Positions 43,603 through 52,293 of a stretch of DNA of 64,000 nt are shown here, piece by piece. Numbering within the stretch: the first letter of the stretch is position 1; each line of letters opens with the position of its first letter. The DNA comes from Pseudomonas prosekii. GTDB taxonomy: Bacteria > Pseudomonadota > Gammaproteobacteria > Pseudomonadales > Pseudomonadaceae. Under the pieces are notes generated by a model, which saw only the letters and a list, made by a program, of their open reading frames with translations, had not been told where the DNA came from and did not search any database. The translations under genes and the position numbers were made by a program. Location of the stretch: the NCBI RefSeq assembly GCF_900105155.1, contig NZ_LT629762.1, positions 1,488,001 to 1,552,000 of the forward strand. The letters run 5' to 3'.

Positions 43603-44391
43603 ATGCGTAAACAATTGATGATCCCCGCTCTCCTGGCCGCAAGCGTTGCACTGGCAGCCTGCTCGACGCCACCAAACGCTAACCTGGAACAGGCTCGCGT
43701 CAACTATTCCGGCCTGCAAGCCAACCCGCAAGCAAGCAAAGTTGCCGCGCTGGAAACCAAAGACGCCAGCGATTACCTGGACAAGGCCGACAAGGCTTAC
43801 CAGGACAAACAAGACCAGGCCAAAGTTGACCAACTGGCTTATCTGACCAATCAGCGCGTTGAAGTGGCCAAGCAGACCATCGCTCTGCGCACCGCTGAAA
43901 ACAACCTGAAGAACGCCGCTGCCCAACGTGCCCAGGCCCGTCTGGACGCTCGCGATCAGCAGATCAAGCAGCTGCAAGACAGCCTGAATGCCAAGCAGAC
44001 CGATCGCGGTACGCTGGTGACTTTCGGTGACGTGCTGTTCGCTACCGACCGTGCTGACCTGAAATCCAGCGGTCTGGTGAACATCAACAAACTGGCGCAA
44101 TTCCTCCAGGAAAACCCTGATCGCAAAGTGATCGTCGAGGGTTACACCGACAGCACCGGTACTGCGAGCCACAACCAGTCGCTGTCCGAGCGCCGTGCCG
44201 GTTCTGTGCGCACTGCTCTGGTGAAAATGGGCGTGGATCCAGCGCGCATCGTTGTTCAGGGTTATGGCAAGGAATACCCGGTTGCTGAAAACACCAGCGC
44301 CTCGGGTCGTGCGATGAACCGTCGTGTGGAAGTGACCATTTCCAACGACAACCAGCCTGTAGTGCCACGTTCGGCAGTGACCTCGAAGTAA
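43603..44391 (+). CDS. lptF: OmpA-family lipoprotein, LptF-like
   Basis: A 262-residue lipoprotein. The lipobox VALAAC has the lipidated cysteine at residue 20. Residues 30-130 form a DUF4398-like helical coil (ALETKDASDYLDKADKAYQDKQDQAKV), and residues 145-245 an OmpA C-terminal domain that binds peptidoglycan, with VEGYTDSTGTASHNQSLSERRAGSVR as its core. It would anchor the outer membrane to the cell wall. P. aeruginosa PA3692 (LptF) has this structure and follows a DUF4398 gene. A strong terminator follows. Confidence 0.88.
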   Translation: MRKQLMIPALLAASVALAACSTPPNANLEQARVNYSGLQANPQASKVAALETKDASDYLDKADKAYQDKQDQAKVDQLAYLTNQRVEVAKQTIALRTAENNLKNAAAQRAQARLDARDQQIKQLQDSLNAKQTDRGTLVTFGDVLFATDRADLKSSGLVNINKLAQFLQENPDRKVIVEGYTDSTGTASHNQSLSERRAGSVRTALVKMGVDPARIVVQGYGKEYPVAENTSASGRAMNRRVEVTISNDNQPVVPRSAVTSK

Positions 44392-44436
44392 GACCTTCGA
44401 AGTAAATCCGTCGAACCAAGCCTTACGCTGTAACGC

Positions 44437-44471
44437 AAAAGCCCCGTCTGAGTGATCAGGCGGGGCTTTTT
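44437..44471 (+). terminator. Intrinsic terminator after lptF
   Basis: AAAAGCCCCG and CGGGGCTTTT form a 10-bp stem with inner complementarity (CTG/CAG), followed by T residues. Confidence 0.92.
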
Positions 44472-44590
44472 CGTGGGTGCTGGTTTTGTAGCGATGATCG
44501 GCACCTGTCAAGTGTGACAGTAGGCAAACGAGCCCACTTGCGCAGTTAATCGCGCAGCGCCTGACCCAACGGCGTGACGGAGCTTGACCG

Positions 44591-46345
44591 ATGAAATACC
44601 TGAAAGGATTTTGGTTACTTGTCATCGCCGCCAGTCTGGCAGCGTGTATCCCCTCGCCTTCCCTTACGCCGGCAGCGGCGCCTGTTTCCAGCGACGCGGT
44701 TGCGACCGACACTCCCTTGCCGCGTGCGGGGATCAATCAGCGGCCGATCACTGGAGTGAAAACCGCGCTACTGCTCGCGGCGCATTGGCCCGGGGACCGT
44801 GAACTGGACATGGCAGACCTGTATGAAACCAGTTTCTCCGGCAAGCCCCGCTCGCTCACTCATTACTTGCTGAAAGCGTCCGGCGGCAAACTGGTCCTCA
44901 AAGGCACGACAATCTCCGCGAGATTTACCGAGCCGGTTCCGCCCGAGGGGTTTTGGGGTGAAATCAGCACAGGCAAAGCGGCGGCACGCGCCCAGGGTTA
45001 TGAGCCGGATGACTACGACTACTTTTTCGTCGCGCACAACGACGGCGTCGGCGGCGCGCAAGGTTCGATGCCGGGAAACAATATCGTCATGCGCGATCAG
45101 CCGTATGCCGGCCACTACTTATGGGCGCATGAGTTCGGGCATAACCTGGGCTTCAGCCATGAGAATAAATTTGGCGGGATTTTCGACACTTACATCAACT
45201 GTCCCGGCCGAGGCTTGGACATTGATGCCCCGACGGGCTGCGCGACCAAGCGCTATGGCGATTCCGGCGATCCGGTGCAGGGCTCGAAATCGGTACAAGC
45301 GCTGTACCCGGCGCACAACCGTTGGTACGCCGGTTGGCTCGACGATACGCAAATGGCCGTGATCAAACAGACAGGCCTGTATCGACTGGGCGCTCTCGGC
45401 AGCGCCGGACCGCAGTTGTATCTGCTCGATCGCCCCGGCAGCAACGCCACGCAACCGTTGCAGATCGCCCTTGAGTACCGCCAACCGGGCCCGCCCTACG
45501 ATAACTTTCCCGCCAATGACAATCGGGTGAATGGCGTATGGCTGCGTTACACCACGCTGACCACGCGCGTCGATAACGTGCAACTGGATGGCACACCCGA
45601 GACCGTTTCGACTGACGATCCCGCACTATTGGTCGGGCGAGTCTTCAATGATGTGGCGGCGAAATTGAAAATTCAGCTCTGTTCGAACGACACGCGCGGC
45701 GCGACGATTGCCGTCGCTCTGGATGATCAAGCGTTGCCGACGTGCGCGCCGTTGCTGCCGTTTGCCTTTATTGCACATCCGACGTTGGCTGAACGCACCA
45801 GCCACAAGCCATTCGTTTCCGGAACCGGCTTGCCCGGCACCACGGTGATCGTTGAGAAAATCGACGATGGGCATATGGTTGGCGTTGTCGGTTCGGCGAT
45901 TGTCAGGGCGGACGGCCAGTGGTCGACGCAGGTTGATCAGGCGCTGGCCGCGGGTCCGCAACGATTGGCGGTGTACACGACCAATCCGGGCAGCACAAAT
46001 GGCGCGAGCGGCTATTCGCAGGTGTTCACGGTGATTGATGCACCGCCAGCGGCCATCGTCCACATGCCCGCCAACAACTCACAAACCGCGCCTTACCCGA
46101 CGTTCTCCGGCACCGGTTTGGCCGGGGCGGTGGTCTTGATAAGGGAAGTGGTCGCCGGCCAGCCATCGGACGTTATTGCCACGGCGTCGGTGGATGAAAA
46201 AGGCAACTGGTCGGTGCAAAGCCAGACGCATGCTTCGAAAGGCCACTACACGGTGATGTTCATCCAGAACAACGGGGATCGGCAGTCAACGGCTAATCCG
46301 ACGCGTAGCTTTTGGGTGACTGCGAAGGCGCGCGCCAACCTGTAG
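44591..46345 (+). CDS. Metzincin-like zinc protease lipoprotein with Ig-like repeats
   Basis: A 584-residue lipoprotein. The lipobox SLAAC has cysteine 19. HEFGHNLGFSH at residues 180-190 fits the metzincin zinc motif HExxHxxGxxH, with Glu181 as catalytic base. The region around it (WAHEFGHNLGFSHENKFGGIFDTYINCPGRG) resembles gametolysin-like M11 proteases. From about residue 390 two Ig-like repeats occur: each has SGTGLPG or SGTGLAG followed by TTVIVEK or AVVLIRE and ends QWSTQV or NWSVQS. It may act on surface proteins. It is not in an operon. The stop lies inside a REP. Confidence 0.75.
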   Translation: MKYLKGFWLLVIAASLAACIPSPSLTPAAAPVSSDAVATDTPLPRAGINQRPITGVKTALLLAAHWPGDRELDMADLYETSFSGKPRSLTHYLLKASGGKLVLKGTTISARFTEPVPPEGFWGEISTGKAAARAQGYEPDDYDYFFVAHNDGVGGAQGSMPGNNIVMRDQPYAGHYLWAHEFGHNLGFSHENKFGGIFDTYINCPGRGLDIDAPTGCATKRYGDSGDPVQGSKSVQALYPAHNRWYAGWLDDTQMAVIKQTGLYRLGALGSAGPQLYLLDRPGSNATQPLQIALEYRQPGPPYDNFPANDNRVNGVWLRYTTLTTRVDNVQLDGTPETVSTDDPALLVGRVFNDVAAKLKIQLCSNDTRGATIAVALDDQALPTCAPLLPFAFIAHPTLAERTSHKPFVSGTGLPGTTVIVEKIDDGHMVGVVGSAIVRADGQWSTQVDQALAAGPQRLAVYTTNPGSTNGASGYSQVFTVIDAPPAAIVHMPANNSQTAPYPTFSGTGLAGAVVLIREVVAGQPSDVIATASVDEKGNWSVQSQTHASKGHYTVMFIQNNGDRQSTANPTRSFWVTAKARANL

Positions 46346-46432
46346 GAGCAAGGCTTGCCCGCGGATGCGCCGGGTCAATCAACATTGGTGTTGAAGCTGA
46401 TGACCTCTTCGCGGGCAAGCCTCGCTCCTACA
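46339..46432. repeat. REPIN-type inverted repeat
   Basis: CCTGTAGGAGCAAGGCTTGCCCGCGG overlaps the stop codon of the protease gene; the inverted copy TTCGCGGGCAAGCCTCGCTCCTACAG lies about 40 bp on. Confidence 0.85.
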
Positions 46433-46452
46433 GATATCAGCGGTGGCTGCGG

Positions 46453-46782
46453 TTATTGCTCGAGTTTTTGCGGGGTGTCCTGGCCCATGCAGCGCACGGC
46501 TTTTTTCTGGGCGTTGATCAAGACGCCGGTCAGGCCTTTCTGTTCGGTGTCGAACAGCACCAGCACGCCATCGACGCATTGCGCGACTTGCGGCGCCGGT
46601 TGCAGGGAGATTTTGTAGTCTTCGCCCGGCACGGTTTTGAGCATGGTGAATTCGCTGAGCAGCAAGGCATCTTCGGGTTTGGCGAAGTGCAGGTAGCCGT
46701 AGTACCACAGCACGCCGACGGTGCCGATGATGGTGCCGATACCGGTGAGGATTATCGGGATCAGATTGCGTTCTTCACTCAT
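46453..46782 (-). CDS. Small membrane protein of unknown function
   Basis: A 109-residue protein with one N-terminal membrane span (residues 8-28, IPIILTGIGTIIGTVGVLWYY). The rest is probably periplasmic and has two cysteines (near residues 68 and 97) that could pair. No family is recognised. It is coupled by ATGA to the upstream hydrolase gene (46779-47699), so they may act together. Confidence 0.65.
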   Translation of the reverse strand: MSEERNLIPIILTGIGTIIGTVGVLWYYGYLHFAKPEDALLLSEFTMLKTVPGEDYKISLQPAPQVAQCVDGVLVLFDTEQKGLTGVLINAQKKAVRCMGQDTPQKLEQ

Positions 46783-47699
46783 TGCGGACTCTCTGGTGGT
46801 TCATCTTTGGAATTCAGGGGCACCGGGTAATTGGGGATTTCGCCCAGCCGGCGCAGCCCGTTGAAATGCTGCGGGTCTTCGAGGTAACGCAGCATCACCT
46901 GGCGCCAGGTCGGGTCGGCGAAGGTCTGCACATGACCGCCACGGGTCAGTTGCAGCACGCGCGGTGGCGGCGCAGCTTGATACAGACGAATGCCGTTGGA
47001 AAGGGGCACGAGCGCGTCGTCGATGCTGTGGAAGATCAGTTTTGGCACGCCATTGAGCTGCGCCATCGAGTTGATTGCGCTGTCGCCGTCCGGCACCAGC
47101 CACGACAACGGCACCTGCAATGGCCAGGTCAGCCACGAGGTGGTCAGGGCAAATCGGCCGACATCGCGATAGCTCGCGGGCGCGCCGTCGAGGATCAACG
47201 CTTTGAGTTGGGGCTGGCGCTGCGGGTGCTGGACCAGGTAATGCACGGCCATCGCACCGCCGAGACTCTGGCCGAGAACGATCAGCGGTTTGCCTTTGAC
47301 TTCGGGGGCCTGGTCGAGCCAATTGAACGCGGCGTCGATGTCCTGATAGATCGCCGGCAGGCTCGGTTTGCCTTCCGACAGCCCATATCCGCGGTAGTCC
47401 ACCAGCAACACTTGGTAACCCTCTTTCGGCAACCACCAACTGCCGCCGAGGTGATACGAGAGGTTGCCGCCATTGCCGTGCAAGTGCAGCACCGTGCCTT
47501 TGACCTCGACGCCTTTTGCCGCCGGCAGCCACCAGCCATGCAGCTTGAGGCCGTCGGCGGTGGTCAGGGTGACGTCGCGAAATTCGATTTTCGCCCGGTC
47601 AGGAGTAAACGGCTGGCCCGGTTCCGGGTAGAACAGCAGTGAGCTGCAGCCGGTCAAGGTCAGCGTCAGGAGAAGGCAGGCAATGCCGAGGATTCTCAT
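46779..47699 (-). CDS. Alpha/beta hydrolase lipoprotein
   Basis: A 306-residue alpha/beta hydrolase with a signal peptide ending in the lipobox TLTGC (cysteine 18), so it should sit on a membrane facing the periplasm. The nucleophile elbow is GQSLGG, after the oxyanion loop HLHGNGGNLSYH. The Asp and His of the triad are probably in SIDDALVP and GGHVQTF. The closest families are YfhR/BEM46-like serine hydrolases with unknown substrates. It is followed by a coupled small membrane protein. Confidence 0.85.
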   Translation of the reverse strand: MRILGIACLLLTLTLTGCSSLLFYPEPGQPFTPDRAKIEFRDVTLTTADGLKLHGWWLPAAKGVEVKGTVLHLHGNGGNLSYHLGGSWWLPKEGYQVLLVDYRGYGLSEGKPSLPAIYQDIDAAFNWLDQAPEVKGKPLIVLGQSLGGAMAVHYLVQHPQRQPQLKALILDGAPASYRDVGRFALTTSWLTWPLQVPLSWLVPDGDSAINSMAQLNGVPKLIFHSIDDALVPLSNGIRLYQAAPPPRVLQLTRGGHVQTFADPTWRQVMLRYLEDPQHFNGLRRLGEIPNYPVPLNSKDEPPESPQ

Positions 47700-47743
47700 C
47701 CTTTGAAACCTCGCAGAAATAGGATTCGAAATACGCCGCCAAT

Positions 47744-47834
47744 ATGTAGGAGCAAGGCTTGCCCACGATGAATGCGCCTCGGTCTACTTGAAGACCGCGT
47801 TATCGTTCATCGCGGGCAAGCCTTGCTCCTACAG
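47744..47834. repeat. REPIN-type inverted repeat
   Basis: TGTAGGAGCAAGGCTTGCCCACGATG and inverted copy CATCGCGGGCAAGCCTTGCTCCTACAG flank a 40-bp spacer. Confidence 0.85.
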
Positions 47835-47846
47835 GGGGAAGCGTCA

Positions 47847-49124
47847 TTACAAAATATTGGAATAATCCGCTTCGATCCGGTCCAGGCTCAGGTGGTTGAG
47901 GAAGTTGGAGAAGCACATCCACGCCGACAGCGCGTTCATGTCGCGGAACTGTTCCGGCAAATACTTCGGCGCCACCACCAGCCCTTCGTCGACCAACTGA
48001 CGCAAAGTGCGCATGTCTTCCAGCGTGGTCTTGCCGCAGAACAGCAGCGGCACTTGCTCCAGTTTGCCTTTACGCACGGCCAACTGAATGTAGTTGTAAA
48101 CCATGATAAAGCCCTTGAGGTAGGACAAGTCTTTGGTAAACGGCAGGCCATTGGGCACCGAACCGCGGAACACCCGACTGGCGTTGCCGTAGCTTTCACC
48201 CATTTCGAAACCTTGCTCGCGGAAGAATTCGAAAACCTGCAGGAAGTCGGCGCCCTCCTCGACCATGTGGATCGCGCGGGTGCGGTTGGTCAGTTTGCGC
48301 AAACGGCTCGGGTACGAGGCGAACGTGATGATCTCCATCAAAATCGCCAGGCCTTCCTGCGTCACGGTGGACGATGGCGGACCTTTCGACAGGAAGGTGC
48401 AGATCGGCTGATTCAGGCCGTTGAGCGTGGTGCCGACGTGCACCAGACCTTCATGGACTTCGAGCGCGCGCACGTCACGGTCGTTGAACATCGCGTCGGC
48501 GCGGATCTTGATGTAGTCGGCGCCCGCCGCTGCGTCAGCGACGATGCCGTCGGATTCGAACACGCGAATGGTTTCCTCGGCCTCGCCAAACACCTTGTTC
48601 AGCCGATGTTGCAACAGGCTGACGGCGTCCTTGGCGGTGAGGGTTTTCGGCTCGTCCTTGAGGTCGCCACGGCCATCGATGTTGTTCAGGTAATCCGAAA
48701 GCATCAGGCCAAGGTCGGCCAAGGTCGGGTCGCCGGCGTGAAACGCATCGGACGCGGCGCCGTACAGTTCCTGCGAAATCAGGCCGAAATCCTCGGTGCC
48801 GCGCGCTTCGAGCATGCGCACGACCATGCGGTATTCCTTGCACATGCGCCGCATGATCTGGCCGACCGGGTTGAACTGGCCGAGCTGACGGGTGATGTCG
48901 CGCTCGATGTTCTGGAATTCCAGTTTGACCTTGCTGGAGTCGAAGGCCAGTGGGCGATTGAGGTAATAGTCGCGGTCAACGGCGGGCATTTCCTTGCCTT
49001 TGGCCTTGAGGAAACCCTTGCGGATGCTGTCGTCCCACTTGACGGCATCGAGGACGCGAATCGGCGTCTGCGCCAGCACTATTCGATCGGACAAAATGCG
49101 TATCGTCTGCTGGTAATCGTCCAC
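47847..49124 (-). CDS. DUF1704/MATCAP-like metallopeptidase homologue (QEGLA-motif protein)
   Basis: A 425-residue protein of the family often labelled flavohemoglobin expression-modulating QEGLA motif protein (DUF1704). HEGLVH at residues 224-229 is an HExxxH zinc motif, and TQEGLA at 255-260 is the family name motif. The fold is related to the MATCAP/tyrosine carboxypeptidase group of metalloproteases; whether the bacterial proteins cut a peptide is not known. The start codon is GTG at 49124 with GGAG 7 bases upstream. It is followed by a REP and preceded by a small lipoprotein gene. Confidence 0.85.
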   Translation of the reverse strand: MDDYQQTIRILSDRIVLAQTPIRVLDAVKWDDSIRKGFLKAKGKEMPAVDRDYYLNRPLAFDSSKVKLEFQNIERDITRQLGQFNPVGQIMRRMCKEYRMVVRMLEARGTEDFGLISQELYGAASDAFHAGDPTLADLGLMLSDYLNNIDGRGDLKDEPKTLTAKDAVSLLQHRLNKVFGEAEETIRVFESDGIVADAAAGADYIKIRADAMFNDRDVRALEVHEGLVHVGTTLNGLNQPICTFLSKGPPSSTVTQEGLAILMEIITFASYPSRLRKLTNRTRAIHMVEEGADFLQVFEFFREQGFEMGESYGNASRVFRGSVPNGLPFTKDLSYLKGFIMVYNYIQLAVRKGKLEQVPLLFCGKTTLEDMRTLRQLVDEGLVVAPKYLPEQFRDMNALSAWMCFSNFLNHLSLDRIEADYSNIL

Positions 49125-49160
49125 CCGAAACTCCTGTAGTAAAACCGTTACGTGCTGGGG

Positions 49161-49718
49161 TTATTTGCTGTTTTTGGCCAGGCGCTGATAGCGCACCGCT
49201 TCGATAAACACATCGGAGTTGGCCGGGTCGTCGAGGTACGCGAAGACCTTGCGCAGGTCGCTGTCGATCAGCACGCCTTCGCCGTCGTCGGTCTGCAAGC
49301 CTTCGCCACTGAGGGCCTTTTGCGCCATGGCCTGCTTGATCTGTTCGAGGTCGAGGTTGTAGACCACCAGTTCGTGCTTTTCGTTGAGCTCGAACCCGGC
49401 AATGGTGAAATGCCCGCCGAACTGCGCCGGCACCGGCGCTGACAGGTACCAGCGACTGCCGTGGCGCGCCACGGTAAAGGGAAAAGCCTCGCGCTCGCGC
49501 GGTTTGGCTTTGAAATAACTGACGGCCTGGTAGCGGTTATCGCCGAGGCGGGTCAGTTCGAGGTTCATCGGCTCGCCCCAGGCATTGGTGCTGGTCCATT
49601 TGCCGAGCAGGCCTTTGGGCACAGGTTCGCTCGCGGGCAGCGGCTCCTTGAAGGTCACCAGACAGCCACTGAGCAGCAGGAACGACAAGGCGATCACAAC
49701 GACGCGCCAGGCTTTCAT
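49161..49718 (-). CDS. Small lipoprotein of unknown function
   Basis: A 185-residue protein with a signal peptide ending in the lipobox FLLLSGC (cysteine 19 from the ATG at 49718). The mature part (LLGKWTSTNAWGEPMNLELTRLGDNRYQAVSYFKAKPREREAFPFTVARHGSRWYLSAPVPAQFGGHFTIAGFEL) suggests a beta-rich lipocalin-like fold. A longer in-frame start at 49739 does not add a usable signal. It lies 36 bp upstream of the QEGLA gene and may share its transcript. Confidence 0.8.
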   Translation of the reverse strand: MKAWRVVVIALSFLLLSGCLVTFKEPLPASEPVPKGLLGKWTSTNAWGEPMNLELTRLGDNRYQAVSYFKAKPREREAFPFTVARHGSRWYLSAPVPAQFGGHFTIAGFELNEKHELVVYNLDLEQIKQAMAQKALSGEGLQTDDGEGVLIDSDLRKVFAYLDDPANSDVFIEAVRYQRLAKNSK

Positions 49719-49768
49719 TCGACAACTCCCTATGAACAAACGCAGACCTCATGCGGCCACCGCCCCCC

Positions 49769-49863
49769 TGTAGGAGCGAGGCTTGCCCGCGAAGGCGTTG
49801 TGTCAGACAACCTATGTGCTGACTGTTAATCCGCCTTCGCGGGCAAGCCTCGCTCCTACAGGG
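49769..49863. repeat. REPIN-type inverted repeat
   Basis: CCTGTAGGAGCGAGGCTTGCCCGCGAAGGCG and its inverted copy are about 40 bp apart, between the lipoprotein and TetR genes. Confidence 0.85.
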
Positions 49864-49872
49864 GATACGGGG

Positions 49873-50589
49873 TTATACCGACGCCAACACCAAGTGCATG
49901 TACCGCGTCAGTATGCCGAGCATTTCAGCCTCGGCCGCAGGCTCGGCGTCGTTGAGTAGGCCCTGATATTCCATCCGGCCGATAATCGCCGTCAACACTT
50001 TGGCATCCTGTTGTGGCTCGCGCGAACCCAGCACCTCGAATAACTGGCAAGTGCCCTGCAACAGAATCTGCTGATGAGAACGCACCAACACCGCCAGGCG
50101 CGGGTTGAGCAACGCCTCTTGGCGGAAGGCTTGCTCGGCCATCAAATGCTCGCGACGATTGATCAACTGGCGATGCACGTAATCGGCCATCAGCCGCGCA
50201 ATGTCGTCGGCCAACTGCGAGCGCGACTCCGGCGTACCGTCGCCGCTGACCACCATCTCGCGCAGCAGCCCCTCATTGCTGACCCACAACTTGCCCATGT
50301 AAGCGGCGCTGCGCTCCACGTATTGGGCGAAGGTATCGGTGAGCAAGTCATCGATATCCTTGAAATAGTAAGTGGTGGCCGACAGCGGCACGCCGGCCTC
50401 CGCCGCCACTGCACGGTGACGCACGGCCCGCACGCCGTCGCGCACGACAATGCGCATGGCCGCATCGAGAATATCCTGTCGCCGCTGCTCGCTGCCCTGT
50501 CGGCTGGCCTTGCGGCCCTGGTACTGAACACTTTCAGCGACCGCAGTGGCGATACCCGCTGCACCTTCTTGAGCGATTGCACGATTCAC
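49873..50589 (-). CDS. TetR-family transcriptional regulator
   Basis: A 238-residue TetR regulator. QGSEQRRQDILDAAMRIVVRDGVRAVRHRAVAAEAGVPLSATTYYFKDIDDLLTDTF shows the complete DNA-binding domain (about residues 28-85), and the rest is a ligand domain. The GTG at 50589 (sequence NRAIAQEG follows) is chosen because AGAGG lies upstream at about 10 bases; a TTG at 50622 would extend it by 11 residues with no support. A terminator separates it from lysS. Its target is unknown. Confidence 0.85.
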   Translation of the reverse strand: MNRAIAQEGAAGIATAVAESVQYQGRKASRQGSEQRRQDILDAAMRIVVRDGVRAVRHRAVAAEAGVPLSATTYYFKDIDDLLTDTFAQYVERSAAYMGKLWVSNEGLLREMVVSGDGTPESRSQLADDIARLMADYVHRQLINRREHLMAEQAFRQEALLNPRLAVLVRSHQQILLQGTCQLFEVLGSREPQQDAKVLTAIIGRMEYQGLLNDAEPAAEAEMLGILTRYMHLVLASV

Positions 50590-50649
50590 GACAGGTAATC
50601 CTCTTACGTCAAAAGTAACCAATTGATACGTTTGTACCAGACAGGCAAT

Positions 50650-50678
50650 AAAAAGCCGCCTGTTTTAGGCGGCTTTTT
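50650..50678. terminator. Bidirectional intrinsic terminator
   Basis: AAAAAGCCGCC and GGCGGCTTTTT form an 11-bp stem with loop TGTTTTA. It ends the prfB-lysS operon before the TetR gene. Confidence 0.92.
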
Positions 50679-50689
50679 AACTGAAACGT

Positions 50690-52192
50690 TTACGCTTGCG
50701 GCCGCATGTGCGGGAACAGGATCACGTCTCGAATCGACGGTGAGTTGGTCAACAACATCACCAGACGGTCGATGCCGATGCCCTCGCCCGCGGTCGGCGG
50801 CATGCCGTACTCGAGCGCGCGCACGAAGTCGGCGTCGTAGTGCATGGCTTCGTCGTCACCGGCGTCCTTGTCGGCCACCTGCGCCATGAAGCGCTCGGCC
50901 TGGTCTTCCGCGTCGTTCAACTCGGAGTAGGCGTTGGCGATTTCGCGGCCACCGATGAACAGTTCGAAACGGTCGGTGACGTTCGGGTTGTCATCGTTGC
51001 GACGGGCCAGCGGCGACACTTCGAACGGGTATTGCGTGATGAAGTGCGGCTGTTCCAGTTTGTGCTCGACCAGCTCTTCGAAAATCATCACCTGCAACTT
51101 GCCCAGGCCTTCGAAGCCAAGCACTTTGGCGCCGGCCTTTTTGGCGATGGCGCGAGCCTTGTCGATATCGGTCAGGTCGTCAGCGGTCAGCTCAGGGTTG
51201 TACTTGAGGATCGAGTCGAACACCGACAAACGCACGAACGGTTCGCCGAAGTGGAACACTTTGTCGCCGTAAGGCACGTCGGTGCTGCCCAGAACCAGCT
51301 GCGCCAGTTCGCGGAACAGTTCTTCGGTCAGGTCCATGTTGTCTTCGTAGTCGGCGTACGCCTGGTAGAACTCCAACATGGTGAATTCAGGGTTGTGCCG
51401 AGTCGAAACACCTTCGTTACGGAAGTTGCGGTTGATCTCGAAAACTTTCTCGAAACCGCCAACAACAAGCCGCTTGAGGTACAGCTCCGGCGCGATGCGC
51501 AGGAACATTTCCAGGTCCAGCGCGTTGTGGTGGGTTTCAAAAGGCTTGGCCGCTGCGCCACCGGGGATGGTTTGCAGCATCGGCGTTTCGACTTCGAGGA
51601 AATCGCGCTGCATCAGGAAGCTGCGGATGTGCGCAATCACTTGCGAACGTACGCGGAAGGTCTGACGCACGTCTTCGTTGACGATCAGGTCAACGTAGCG
51701 CTGGCGGTAGCGCTGTTCGGTGTCGGTGAGGCCGTGATGCTTGTCCGGCAGCGGGCGCAGCGACTTGGTCAGCAGGCGCACTTCGGTCATTTCAACGTAC
51801 AGGTCGCCTTTGCCGGAACGGGCCAGGGTGCCAACGGCTGCAATGATGTCGCCCATGTCCCAGGTTTTCACCGCGGCCAGGGTTTCTTCGGACAGGGTTT
51901 TGCGGTTGACGTAGACCTGGATGCGCCCGGTCATGTCCTGAATCACCATGAACGAGCCACGGTTAAGCATGATGCGACCGGCAACCTTGACCGGGATTGC
52001 AGCCTCGGCGAGCTCTTCCTTGGTCTTGTCCGCGTATTTCTTCTGCAAATCCTGGCAGTAGTTTTCGCGGCGGAAGTCGTTCGGGAAGGCATTGCCCTTG
52101 GCGCGCTCGGCAGCCAGCTTTTCCTTGCGCAGGGCGATCAGGGAGTTTTCTTCCTGTTGCAGGGCTTGCGGGTCGAGTTCTTGGTCGCTCAT
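50690..52192 (-). CDS. lysS: Lysyl-tRNA synthetase (class II)
   Basis: A 500-residue class II lysyl-tRNA synthetase. The N-terminal OB-fold ([26 protein letters not shown]) binds the anticodon. Motif 1 ([28 protein letters not shown]), motif 2 ([23 protein letters not shown]) and motif 3 ([28 protein letters not shown] at the C-terminus) are complete. It follows prfB in the same direction with 101 bp between, the usual arrangement. Confidence 0.97.
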   Translation of the reverse strand: MSDQELDPQALQQEENSLIALRKEKLAAERAKGNAFPNDFRRENYCQDLQKKYADKTKEELAEAAIPVKVAGRIMLNRGSFMVIQDMTGRIQVYVNRKTLSEETLAAVKTWDMGDIIAAVGTLARSGKGDLYVEMTEVRLLTKSLRPLPDKHHGLTDTEQRYRQRYVDLIVNEDVRQTFRVRSQVIAHIRSFLMQRDFLEVETPMLQTIPGGAAAKPFETHHNALDLEMFLRIAPELYLKRLVVGGFEKVFEINRNFRNEGVSTRHNPEFTMLEFYQAYADYEDNMDLTEELFRELAQLVLGSTDVPYGDKVFHFGEPFVRLSVFDSILKYNPELTADDLTDIDKARAIAKKAGAKVLGFEGLGKLQVMIFEELVEHKLEQPHFITQYPFEVSPLARRNDDNPNVTDRFELFIGGREIANAYSELNDAEDQAERFMAQVADKDAGDDEAMHYDADFVRALEYGMPPTAGEGIGIDRLVMLLTNSPSIRDVILFPHMRPQA

Positions 52193-52239
52193 GTCTTTAG
52201 ATATTCCATCAGGTTCGTTGCCCCCGGCCGTGAGCCGGG

Positions 52240-52267
52240 GTTCGCGGGCAAGCCTCGCTCCTACAGG
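52240..52267. repeat. Single REP element
   Basis: GTTCGCGGGCAAGCCTCGCTCCTACAGG, one copy without a partner, followed by a CCTGTAGCGCGGGCC-like stretch, in the prfB-lysS gap. Confidence 0.75.
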
Positions 52268-52293
52268 GCCGTATCGGCCCTGTAGCGCGGGCC

